Shown piece by piece: positions 1 to 7,017 of a stretch of 64,000 nt of DNA. Each line of letters starts with the position of its first letter. Within the stretch, counting starts at the first letter, position 1. The DNA is taken from NCBI GenBank assembly GCA_016719885.1, contig JADJYF010000004.1, positions 101,001 through 165,000 of the forward strand. Reading direction: 5' to 3'. The position numbers and the translations under genes were made by a program. The notes beneath the pieces are model-generated. The model was not told the origin of the DNA and searched no databases. It saw only the letters and a program-made list of their open reading frames with translations. The DNA comes from Pseudomonadota bacterium (lineage in GTDB: Bacteria > Pseudomonadota > Gammaproteobacteria > Ga0077536).

Positions 1-1350
1 GTCTCGCCCATCCTCGATCGCACCGGCTTCCGCGTCATCGATCTGACCGGCTCCTCGATGTTCGAGTGTCTCATCAAGTATTGCCACGAGAATCCCTGGG
101 AAGGCCTGGACCTGCTGGTGCAGTCCATGCCGCGCACGCCCATCCGCGGCGGCATGCGCTCCAACGCCTCGGTGACTTTCGGCGTCACGCCCGACTCATT
201 GATGGACGCCTGGATGCGCCAGCTGAACGTGCACGGCGTGCGCAGCTTCTGGATTTACGACGTCCTTTTCAACAACGACAAGACCAAGCGCCTGGCCAAG
301 ATTGCCAAGGAGTTCGGCTCGGAAGTCGCGGGCGCGATCATGTTCACGCTGTCGCCGGTGCACACCGACGAGTACTACGCCAAGCAGGCGGATGAATTGT
401 CGGTCTCGCCGGACATCGACACGCTCTTGCTCTACGACACCGCCGGCGTGCTGGAAAAGGAACGCATGCAGACCCTGCTGCCGGCGATCGTGGCCAAGTC
501 GCGCGGCAAGCCCATCGAGTTCCATTCCAACAACCTGCTCGGCCAGTCGGCCAAGGCCTATCTCGACAGCATCGAGCTCGGTGTATCGATCCTGCATACC
601 GCCAGCCGACCGATGGCCAATGGCCCGTCGGTGCCGTCGACGGAAGTGATGGTGCGCAACATCGAGTTGAAGGGCCACAGCCATTCGCTCGACACCAAGC
701 TCTTCGCGCCGGTCGCCGAGCATTTCGAGAAGGTCGGCAAGGCCGCCGGTTTCCTCGTCAATCAATATGCCGAGTACGACGTGCTCTCGATCCAGCACCA
801 GGTGCCGGGCGGCATGGTCGGCACGCTGAAGGCGCAGCTCGTGCAGCACGGCATGAGCGACAAGCTCGAGGAAGTCCTGAATGAGACCGCCAAGGTGCGC
901 AAGGAACTCGGCTATCCCGGCATGGCGACGCCGTTCTCGCAGCTGGTCGGCACGCTCGCGGTGCTGAACATCGTCACCGGCAAGCGCTACGCCTCGATAC
1001 CCGACGAGGTCATCCAGTACGCGGCCGGCTTCTACGGCCAGACCGCCGCGCCCATCGATCCGAACATCATGGACATCATCATGTCCTCGCCGCGCGCCAA
1101 GCAGGTGGTGGCCAACCCGCCGCCGCAGCCGACCATCGAGGAGCTGCGCAAGGAATACGGCACCGATGACGACGACGAACTGATCCTGCGCGCGCTGGTG
1201 CCGGGCGAGGGCCTGGAGAAGATGAAGAAGGCGGGACCGGTCAAGACCACCTATCCCTACCTGTCCTCGCCGGAGCTCGACCAGGTGCGGCGCCTGATGA
1301 ACATCGCACGTTCGCCCTGGTCGAGATCAAGGCGGCCGAGTTCGAACTGA
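1..1350 (+). CDS. HMGL-fold carboxyltransferase-like protein (pyruvate carboxylase B / oxaloacetate decarboxylase alpha family), 5'-partial
   Basis: The open frame runs in from the window edge, so the N-terminus is missing; the first internal ATG is at 58. The family is a TIM-barrel carboxyltransferase followed by a PYC/OADA conserved domain, and the sequence shows the family signatures RTPIRGG and DTAG. No biotinyl domain is present, so a separate biotin carrier would be needed. The usual carboxylated lysine before D-x-AG is a tyrosine (codon 433-435), and the metal-binding HxH appears as HSN (codon for H at 520-522), so classical carboxyltransferase chemistry is doubtful. The last 13 residues read as an Arg/Ser-rich tail. 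The -1 frame instead gives a sensible helical end stopping at 1370 and overlapping the next start as ATGA, so a one-base deletion near 1309-1311 is likely. It heads an operon with a thiolase and an SDR. Confidence 0.8.
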   Translation, partial: VSPILDRTGFRVIDLTGSSMFECLIKYCHENPWEGLDLLVQSMPRTPIRGGMRSNASVTFGVTPDSLMDAWMRQLNVHGVRSFWIYDVLFNNDKTKRLAKIAKEFGSEVAGAIMFTLSPVHTDEYYAKQADELSVSPDIDTLLLYDTAGVLEKERMQTLLPAIVAKSRGKPIEFHSNNLLGQSAKAYLDSIELGVSILHTASRPMANGPSVPSTEVMVRNIELKGHSHSLDTKLFAPVAEHFEKVGKAAGFLVNQYAEYDVLSIQHQVPGGMVGTLKAQLVQHGMSDKLEEVLNETAKVRKELGYPGMATPFSQLVGTLAVLNIVTGKRYASIPDEVIQYAAGFYGQTAAPIDPNIMDIIMSSPRAKQVVANPPPQPTIEELRKEYGTDDDDELILRALVPGEGLEKMKKAGPVKTTYPYLSSPELDQVRRLMNIARSPWSRSRRPSSN

Positions 1351-1366
1351 CGCTGCGCAAGAACGC

Positions 1367-2554
1367 ATGAAGCTGCGTCGCGCGGTCATCGTCGACGTGG
1401 TGCGTTCGCCCTTCGGGCGGGCGCGCGAGACCGGCGCGCTGGCGAGCCTGCACCCGGTCAACCTCTACGCGGCGGTGCTGGAAGCGCTGGTCAAGCGTAC
1501 CGGCATCCCGCCGGCGCTCATCGAGGACTGCATCACCGGCTGCGTGATCCAGGTCGCCGAACAGTCCGGCAACATCGGCCGCCAGGCGGTGCTGGCCGCA
1601 GGACTGCCGGAATCGATTCCCGCCGTCACGCTCGACAGGAAATGCGGCTCGGCGCAGCAGGCCATGGACTTCGCGGCCCAAGGCGTGATCGCCGGCGCCT
1701 ATGACTGCGTGATCGCCGGCGGCGTGGAGATGATGAGTCTCGTGCCCATGAAGGTGAACCGCATGGGCAAGGACAACGAGGGGTCGCGTTTCCATGCGCG
1801 CTATCCCGAGGGGCTGATTCGCCAGGGCATCTCGGCCGAACTCATCGCCGCACGCTGGGGTATCTCGCGCGAGGCGCAGGATGCCTTCTCGCTGCGTTCG
1901 CACCAGCTTGCCGCCGCCGACAGCGGCGCGTCACGTGACATCTTGCCGCTCGAAGTCGACGCCGCCGACGGCCGCAGGACCGTCAGCAAGGACGAAGGCG
2001 TGCGCGCCGATTCCACGCTCGAGAAATTGCTGAGCCTTAAGCCGGCCTTCGAAGACGCCGCCATGGCCGCGCGCTATCCCGAGATCAACTGGAGCGTGAC
2101 GGCCGGCAACGCCAGCCAGGTCACCGATGGCGCCAGCGCCATGCTGATCATGGAAGAACAACTCGCCCACAGTCTCGGCTTGAAGCCACGTGCCGCCATC
2201 ACCCATTTCGCGGTGATGGGCGACGACCCCTTGATGATGCTGACCGCCATCATTCCCGCCACGCGCAAGCTCCTGAAGCGCGCGGGACTCTCTATCGACG
2301 CCATCGATGCTTACGAGGTCAACGAAGCGTTTGCCTCGGTGCCGCTGGCCTGGGAAAAAGATCTCGGCGCCGATCCGGACAAGCTCAATGTCTTCGGCGG
2401 CGCCATCGCGCTCGGCCACCCGGTCGGCGCCTCGGGCGGCCGCCTGGTCGCCAACCTGTTGCGTGCGCTCGAAGCGCGCAACGGCCGTCATGGTCTCGTC
2501 ACCATGTGCGAAAGCGGCGGCATGGCCAACGCCACGCTCATAGAACGCCTTTAA
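1367..2554 (+). CDS. Acetyl-CoA acetyltransferase / 3-ketoacyl-CoA thiolase
   Basis: A 395-residue thiolase catalysing CoA-dependent cleavage of 3-ketoacyl-CoA, or the reverse condensation. The nucleophilic Cys93 lies in DRKCGSA, NEAFA is at 319-323, the catalytic His351 is in GHPVGASGG, and the second cysteine is Cys381. That last motif reads CESGGMAN rather than the common CxGGGxG. Length is normal for the family. The ATG at 1367 overlaps the presumed true stop of the upstream gene (TGA at 1368-1370), indicating translational coupling. With the SDR downstream it looks like part of a fatty-acid or alicyclic-acid beta-oxidation operon. The exact substrate cannot be read from the sequence. Confidence 0.93.
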   Translation: MKLRRAVIVDVVRSPFGRARETGALASLHPVNLYAAVLEALVKRTGIPPALIEDCITGCVIQVAEQSGNIGRQAVLAAGLPESIPAVTLDRKCGSAQQAMDFAAQGVIAGAYDCVIAGGVEMMSLVPMKVNRMGKDNEGSRFHARYPEGLIRQGISAELIAARWGISREAQDAFSLRSHQLAAADSGASRDILPLEVDAADGRRTVSKDEGVRADSTLEKLLSLKPAFEDAAMAARYPEINWSVTAGNASQVTDGASAMLIMEEQLAHSLGLKPRAAITHFAVMGDDPLMMLTAIIPATRKLLKRAGLSIDAIDAYEVNEAFASVPLAWEKDLGADPDKLNVFGGAIALGHPVGASGGRLVANLLRALEARNGRHGLVTMCESGGMANATLIERL

Positions 2555-2584
2555 CAACGCCATATCACGCAGGGGAGAACGCCC

Positions 2585-3370
2585 ATGGCCGGACGCATGC
2601 AGGACAAGATCACCATCATCACCGGCTCGGGCTCGGGTATCGGCGCCGCCTGTTTCGAACTCTTCGCGCGCGAAGGCGCGACCGTCATCGGCTGTGGCCG
2701 GCGCCTGGGCCAGCTCGAAGAGCAGCTCGCCAAGGTCAAGGCGGCCGGCGGCCAGGGCATGGTGATGTCGGCGGACCTGTCCAAGAACGAGGACGCCACG
2801 CGCGTGGTCGAGGAGACCATCAAGACCTACGGCCGCGTCGATTGCCTGGTGCACAGCGCCAGCGTCGGCTGGAGTTGGAGCCACACCAGCCCCAACTCCA
2901 TGAACGACATTGCCACCACGCCGCCGGACAAGTGGCATGAAGTGGTGGGCATCAACATGAATGCCGCCTATTACCTGTGCCATGCGGTGCTGCCGCACAT
3001 GCTGGCGCGCAAGAAAGGTTCGCTGACCATGGTTGCCAGCATTTCGGGCATGGTCGGCATGAAGACCGCCCACACCTACTGCGCGGCCAAGGGCGGCGTC
3101 ATCAACCTGGTGCGCGCCATGGCCAACACCTATGGCAACCAGGGCATACGCGCCAATGCCGTGTGCCCGGGCTATACCGACACGCCGATGATCGCCGACG
3201 TCATGAACATCTTCGACGATCAGCACGAAGCCAACTGGCTGACGCCCATGGAGCGCGCCGGCACGCCGATGGAAATGGCCTACGGCTGCCTGTTCATGGC
3301 CTCCGACGAAGCGAGCTATGTGAACGGCGCGATCCTGCCCATCGACGGCGGCACCACCGCGCGCCAGTAA
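2585..3370 (+). CDS. SDR-family NAD(P)-dependent oxidoreductase
   Basis: A 261-residue classical short-chain dehydrogenase. The nucleotide-binding motif TGSGSGIG is at 13-20, and the catalytic Ser152/154, Tyr165 and Lys169 are visible (YCAAK). It is probably cytosolic, oxidising or reducing a hydroxy/keto group, plausibly the 3-hydroxyacyl-CoA step before the upstream thiolase. The start is supported by a purine-rich AGGGGAGAA Shine-Dalgarno about 7 bases upstream. It follows the thiolase by 30 bases and is closed by a strong terminator at 3391-3417, so it is the last gene of the operon. The substrate is unknown. Confidence 0.92.
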   Translation: MAGRMQDKITIITGSGSGIGAACFELFAREGATVIGCGRRLGQLEEQLAKVKAAGGQGMVMSADLSKNEDATRVVEETIKTYGRVDCLVHSASVGWSWSHTSPNSMNDIATTPPDKWHEVVGINMNAAYYLCHAVLPHMLARKKGSLTMVASISGMVGMKTAHTYCAAKGGVINLVRAMANTYGNQGIRANAVCPGYTDTPMIADVMNIFDDQHEANWLTPMERAGTPMEMAYGCLFMASDEASYVNGAILPIDGGTTARQ

Positions 3371-3390
3371 TCGCTCATTGCACCTGCGAA

Positions 3391-3417
3391 AAAGCCGCCC
3401 ATGGAGGCGGCTTTTTT
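3391..3417 (+). terminator. Intrinsic terminator after the thiolase-SDR operon
   Basis: An 8-bp GC-rich stem (3392-3399 with 3406-3413) and a 6-base loop, ending in a run of six T. The A-run on the left arm means it could also act for the convergent minus-strand gene ending at 3447. Confidence 0.88.
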
Positions 3418-3446
3418 GTGCGTGATGAATTCGCGGCGAAGGCTTG

Positions 3447-4577
3447 CTAGCGCGTCAAGCCCCACAGCCGCGTCAGCGGCATCGGCAGCTCACACGACGC
3501 CGCGACGCCGGCGATGACGGTGGCGCCGGCTTCGCCGGTATCGTGGAAAAGAGGCGAGGCATAGGGCGCGCCTTCGGCATTGGCAAAGCAGCTCACCACC
3601 GGCGCGTTGGCGGCATGATCGCCGCGGCGGATGACGAGGCCGAGGTCGCCGTTCTTCATGGTCACGAAGGTGCCGGGCGGGTAGATGCCCAGTTCCTTGA
3701 CGAACTGCTGGGCGAGCGCCGGCGCCACGCGCAGGCGCTTCTGCACGAAGATTTCACGCACCGCCTGCTGCGCGTGCAAGCCTTCGCGGTAGGCACGCGG
3801 CAAGACCATGGCGGCGTAGTTGTCGGCCAGGGCGATGATCGAGGTCAGCTGTTCGAGCCGCGGCGACAGGCGGGCCGACGGATAGCCGCTGCCATCGCTG
3901 CGCGCATGGTGATGCAGCACCATGCCCAGCCACAAGGGATCGTCGACGCCGGCGCTGCGCAACAGCTCGAAGCCCTGTTGCGGATGGTCGTGCACCGCGC
4001 GCCGCTGCGCGTCGTCGAGGGGCGATTGTTGCCGGGACAGCGCGTCCTGCAGTTCCAGCATGCCGAGATTGCCGGTCAGTGCCGCGCAGCACAGGCTGTC
4101 GCGCAAGGTCTCGTCCAGCCCCGCGCGGCGCGCCAGCATGTCGCTGATGGTGGCCACCAGCAGCGGATGGGTCTCGGTATAGGCCGCCTGCTCCAGCATC
4201 AGGCCACCGAGCATGGCGTCGGGATGGCGGCCGATCAGCAGGCGCCATTGCGCAGCCATGGCCACCAGCGAGTCCAGTGCGCTGCCGCCCGGCCCCTCGG
4301 CGAGGCCGAGCAGGCCGGCGTGCAGGTCGCTCCTGAGGGCGGCGAGCTGTTCGAACACCGACAGCCTGACCGGCGTCAGCGTCGCTTCGAGATCGGCCTC
4401 GGTGCGTTCGCGGCACACGCGTCGCTCCAGCAGCCGCTCGATCTGTTGCTCGTGGGTGATGACCGTGCCCTGGCGCAGTACCAGGATGCCGCGCCGGTCG
4501 ACGAGGTCCCAGGGCAGGGGCTCGCCCAATGGCAATTCCACGGGCCGGATCTGGATGTAATTCGCGGCGCTCATCAT
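3447..4577 (-). CDS. HD-GYP-like protein with degenerate HD dyad
   Basis: A 376-residue protein resembling HD-GYP c-di-GMP phosphodiesterases. The signature HHHARSDGSGYP is at 222-233, a His-Pro-x2-Gly element is at about 198-202, and an ADNYAAM motif is near 251. The HDIGK segment that supplies two metal ligands is replaced by TGNLG (168-172), so phosphodiesterase activity is doubtful; it may be a c-di-GMP receptor or scaffold. The N-terminal ~130 residues match no domain I recognise. An upstream extension to 4715 is open but low-complexity, so I start at the tandem ATGs at 4577/4574. It is divergent from the cupin gene and convergent with the SDR. Confidence 0.78.
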   Translation of the reverse strand: MMSAANYIQIRPVELPLGEPLPWDLVDRRGILVLRQGTVITHEQQIERLLERRVCRERTEADLEATLTPVRLSVFEQLAALRSDLHAGLLGLAEGPGGSALDSLVAMAAQWRLLIGRHPDAMLGGLMLEQAAYTETHPLLVATISDMLARRAGLDETLRDSLCCAALTGNLGMLELQDALSRQQSPLDDAQRRAVHDHPQQGFELLRSAGVDDPLWLGMVLHHHARSDGSGYPSARLSPRLEQLTSIIALADNYAAMVLPRAYREGLHAQQAVREIFVQKRLRVAPALAQQFVKELGIYPPGTFVTMKNGDLGLVIRRGDHAANAPVVSCFANAEGAPYASPLFHDTGEAGATVIAGVAASCELPMPLTRLWGLTR

Positions 4578-4699
4578 GGCGCCACCGCAAGGGAAGCCGG
4601 GGGCATGCCTGTATGTCGTCCGCCGGGGCGCGGACTTGAAGAGCCCAGGGCTTTTTGCCCGACCTGCCGGCGCTGCCCTGTCGGCCGCGCAATCCGGCC

Positions 4700-4705
4700 T
4701 ACAAT
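4700..4705 (+). promoter_or_regulatory. Putative sigma70 -10 box for the cupin gene
   Basis: TACAAT lies 32 bases before the cupin ATG, with a weak CTGTCG -35 match at 4677-4682 (17-base spacer). Supported only by motif similarity and position. Confidence 0.35.
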
Positions 4706-4737
4706 GAAACTCCAACCACCCCGACGCGGAGGATCCG

Positions 4738-5190
4738 ATGAGCGCAAACGCCTACGTTCTCACCCCCGATACCTACCCCAAGCCCTTGAGCGTGGTGGGC
4801 GTCGACGTCACCGTGCTGGCCTCGGCCGCCGCCACCAATGGCTACGAAGTCACCCTGCAGGAGGGCAACGCGGGCTCCGGACCGCCGCTCCATTCCCACC
4901 CCTGGGACGAGTGCTTCTTCGTGCTGTCGGGGGAAGTGGAGTTCAGCTTCCAGGACAAGACCGTCAAGGCCATGCCGGGCACCATGTTCCACCTGCCGGC
5001 CGGCACGCCCCATGGCTTTCAGATCACGCAGGACGGCTCGCGCATGCTGGAGATGACCGGCAAGGGCAGCCGCTCGACGCAGATGTTCGCCGGTGTCGAC
5101 CGCGAAGTCGCGCATCGCGCGCCGCAAGCAGAAGACATTCCGCTGCTGCTCGACGTGCTGGCGCGGCACGATGTGAAGGTCGAGGCCTGA
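4738..5190 (+). CDS. Cupin-domain protein
   Basis: A 150-residue single-domain cupin. The metal-binding first motif is seen as PLHSHPWDECFFVLSGEVEF, and the second as PAGTPHGF. Small cupins of this type are often dioxygenases, isomerases or ligand-binding proteins, and the sequence does not separate these. The start is supported by GGAGG 5 bases upstream. No signal peptide, so cytosolic. It stands alone, divergent from the HD-GYP-like gene, and is followed by a REP-like inverted pair. Confidence 0.88.
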   Translation: MSANAYVLTPDTYPKPLSVVGVDVTVLASAAATNGYEVTLQEGNAGSGPPLHSHPWDECFFVLSGEVEFSFQDKTVKAMPGTMFHLPAGTPHGFQITQDGSRMLEMTGKGSRSTQMFAGVDREVAHRAPQAEDIPLLLDVLARHDVKVEA

Positions 5191-5235
5191 CGACTGGAAA
5201 TCGATGGCTCAATGCCGTGGCGGCGGCGCGCTCCC

Positions 5236-5319
5236 GTAGGTGCGAATTCATTCGCACATTGGAGGCGGGATTCAGCGCACCGCAGCGGACATCCAGTGTG
5301 CGAATGAATTCGCACCTAC
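5236..5319. repeat. REP-like family A inverted pair (REPIN-like)
   Basis: One element on the plus strand (5236-5260) and one on the minus strand (5297-5319). Each has a GTAG head followed by GTGCGAATTCATTCGCAC. They face each other across a 36-base spacer between two convergent genes. The 41340-41422 pair has almost the same size. Confidence 0.85.
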
Positions 5320-5343
5320 GGTTGCAGGACCTTTGCCCAACCG

Positions 5344-5781
5344 TCAGCGGTCCTCCAGCATGCGCAGCACCACGCGCAGGTGCTGGTATTTCCATTCACC
5401 GTTGATCTTCACGTAGTCGTCGTTGTAGCGCAGCGTCATCCAGGTCTTGCGGCCGTCGCCCTCGGTCTGGTCCCACGGCCCCATGATGTACCACTGCGCG
5501 GTGGCGCGATTGCCGTCGATGTCGATGATGGGGTTCATGATGTTGTGCTGCGAGAAGCTGAACATGTCCTTGAACTTCTGGAACAGCTCGCGCACCGCCT
5601 GCGGGCCGACCGCCTTGCCGAAGTCGGGGCTCTCCCAGATGCCGTCCGGCGCGAACAGCGCGCCGATGCGATCGGGGTTGTGCATGTCATCGCAGATGTC
5701 GCAGTAGATGGCTTTCAGTTTCTTGATCGCTTCGATGTCTTCGAGGCGGGTGATGCGGGCTTCAAGTGCGGCGAGATCCAT
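5344..5781 (-). CDS. NTF2/SnoaL-like domain protein
   Basis: A 145-residue single-domain protein of the NTF2-like superfamily (SnoaL_4-like; scytalone dehydratase / ring-hydroxylating dioxygenase beta-subunit fold). Features include the N-terminal helix with RLEDIEAIKKLKAIYCD, FAPDGIWESPDFG and the terminal strand WKYQHLRVVL. Such proteins act as small dehydratases, isomerases or ligand-binding partners. The start at 5781 is fixed by an AGAGGAG Shine-Dalgarno 7 bases upstream; the open frame continues far upstream only as a shadow of the divergent gene. Its role may be steroid-like substrate handling, given the neighbouring catabolic genes. Confidence 0.85.
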   Translation of the reverse strand: MDLAALEARITRLEDIEAIKKLKAIYCDICDDMHNPDRIGALFAPDGIWESPDFGKAVGPQAVRELFQKFKDMFSFSQHNIMNPIIDIDGNRATAQWYIMGPWDQTEGDGRKTWMTLRYNDDYVKINGEWKYQHLRVVLRMLEDR

Positions 5782-5916
5782 GGGGCGCTCCTCTCGTTGT
5801 GGCTGGTCGCTGTTTATATGTCCTGCCAGCGCCATTGCACAATTCCGCTTTGGCGTTAGCTGCGCGCGCGATGTCGAATCGTTATCCTGACGCGCACCTG
5901 CACCCTGGAATCGAAC

Positions 5917-6894
5917 TTGAACGCGCCCATCACCGACGGCGACGCCCTGCCGCTTCGCTACCACACGCCCGCAAGCTGGGCGGCCGAGGTGTTGGCCGAG
6001 CCCCTGGCGCTGTTGGGCGATCACGCGCACCTCGAACGCAAGGCCGCCGCCAATGCGCTGGAACTGGTCAATCGCTGGCCGGGCGCGGTGTGCCCCGATG
6101 GCTGGGTCAGCATCCTGGCGGCGGTGGCGCGCGACGAGTCGGTGCACCTGCAGGCGGTCAGCCGCCTGTTGGCCGCGCGCGGCGGTACGCTGCCGCGCGT
6201 GCATCGCAACGTCTACGCCAGCGCCCTGCATGGCCTGGTGCGACGTGGCCAAGGGGCACATGAGCTGCTCGACCGCCTGCTGGTCTCGGCCTTGATCGAA
6301 GCGCGTTCCTGCGAGCGCTTCGCGCTGTTGGCGGCCGGCGCCGAGGACCGCGAACTCGGTGACTTCTTCAACAGCCTGCGCGGCTCGGAACTCGGCCATT
6401 ACAAGGTCTTCCTGCATCTCGCCGGCATGCTGGTCGGTGACGGGCAGTGGCAGGCGCGCTGGGAGGAGATGCTCCCACAGAGGCCCCGCCCCATGAGCAA
6501 GACCAGCAAACGCGTCATTCCCGCAGCGCAGAAATCCTTCTACGACAACTACCACTTCGCGCCGGCCGTCATCGATGGCAAGCACCTGCGCTGTTCCGGC
6601 GTCATCGGCATCAAGATGGCCGATGGCAGCGTGTCGACCGATCCGGCGGCGCAGTTCACGCAGGCGTTCGAGAACCTGGCCGAGGTGCTGGAAGAGGGCG
6701 GCGCGAGCTTCGAAGACATCACCGAGATGACCACTTTCCACGTCGGTCTGCAGGCCAACCTCGCGGCATTCATGGCGGTCAAGGACAACTACATCAAGGA
6801 GCCCTACCCGGCCTGGACCGCCATCGGCATCACCGAACTCGCGGTGCCCGGCGGGCTGGTCGAGATCCGCGTGACGGCGCGCCTGCGCGACTGA
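5917..6894 (+). CDS. MiaE-like tRNA hydroxylase fused to a RidA/YjgF domain
   Basis: A 325-residue protein with two domains. Residues 1-190 match MiaE, the ferritin-like non-haem diiron enzyme that hydroxylates ms2i6A37 in tRNA; the ligands Glu40, Glu74/His77, Glu128 and Glu158/His161 are all present. Residues 193-325 are a complete RidA/YjgF-family domain, but the archetypal active-site Arg (in PARS) is replaced (PAWT), so it is not a classical RidA imine deaminase. The MiaE C-terminal tail appears shortened at the junction. Met193 (6493) has AGAGG 9 bases upstream, so an internal start making free RidA-like protein is possible. The main start is TTG at 5917; no ATG is available before the first conserved residues. 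Confidence 0.85.
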   Translation: MNAPITDGDALPLRYHTPASWAAEVLAEPLALLGDHAHLERKAAANALELVNRWPGAVCPDGWVSILAAVARDESVHLQAVSRLLAARGGTLPRVHRNVYASALHGLVRRGQGAHELLDRLLVSALIEARSCERFALLAAGAEDRELGDFFNSLRGSELGHYKVFLHLAGMLVGDGQWQARWEEMLPQRPRPMSKTSKRVIPAAQKSFYDNYHFAPAVIDGKHLRCSGVIGIKMADGSVSTDPAAQFTQAFENLAEVLEEGGASFEDITEMTTFHVGLQANLAAFMAVKDNYIKEPYPAWTAIGITELAVPGGLVEIRVTARLRD

Positions 6895-6908
6895 CGAGGC
6901 ACGCGAAA

Positions 6909-6945
6909 CCCCGGCGGGTGCACGCATTTTGCTGCACCTGCGGGG
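6909..6945 (+). terminator. Hairpin after the MiaE-RidA gene, terminator-like
   Basis: GC-rich imperfect inverted repeat (CCCCG...GGTGCA with TGCACC...CGGGG) around a T-containing loop, 15 bases past the stop codon. There is no downstream T-run, so termination is uncertain. Confidence 0.35.
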
Positions 6946-7017
6946 GTGGCAATGCGCTTGGCCCTCGTAATACAGTGCCGTGAGCCAATCACCACGTAAC
7001 GCAGGGGAGATTCACGC

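Noticed and set aside
1300..1320. Programmed -1 ribosomal frameshifting in the carboxylase-like gene
   Set aside because: No X-XXY-YYZ slippery heptamer and no downstream structure is evident; a single-base indel is simpler.
5236..5319. CRISPR array or attC-like sites
   Set aside because: The palindromes are dispersed over the window with no regular spacer array and no cas or integrase gene nearby.
3444..5405. A 653-residue plus-strand open frame over the HD-GYP-like and cupin region
   Set aside because: Arg/Ala/Gln-rich without recognisable domains; the real genes run in other frames.
6493..6894. Treating the RidA-like part as a separate gene
   Set aside because: No stop codon separates it from MiaE and the frame is continuous; I keep it as a fusion with a possible internal start.
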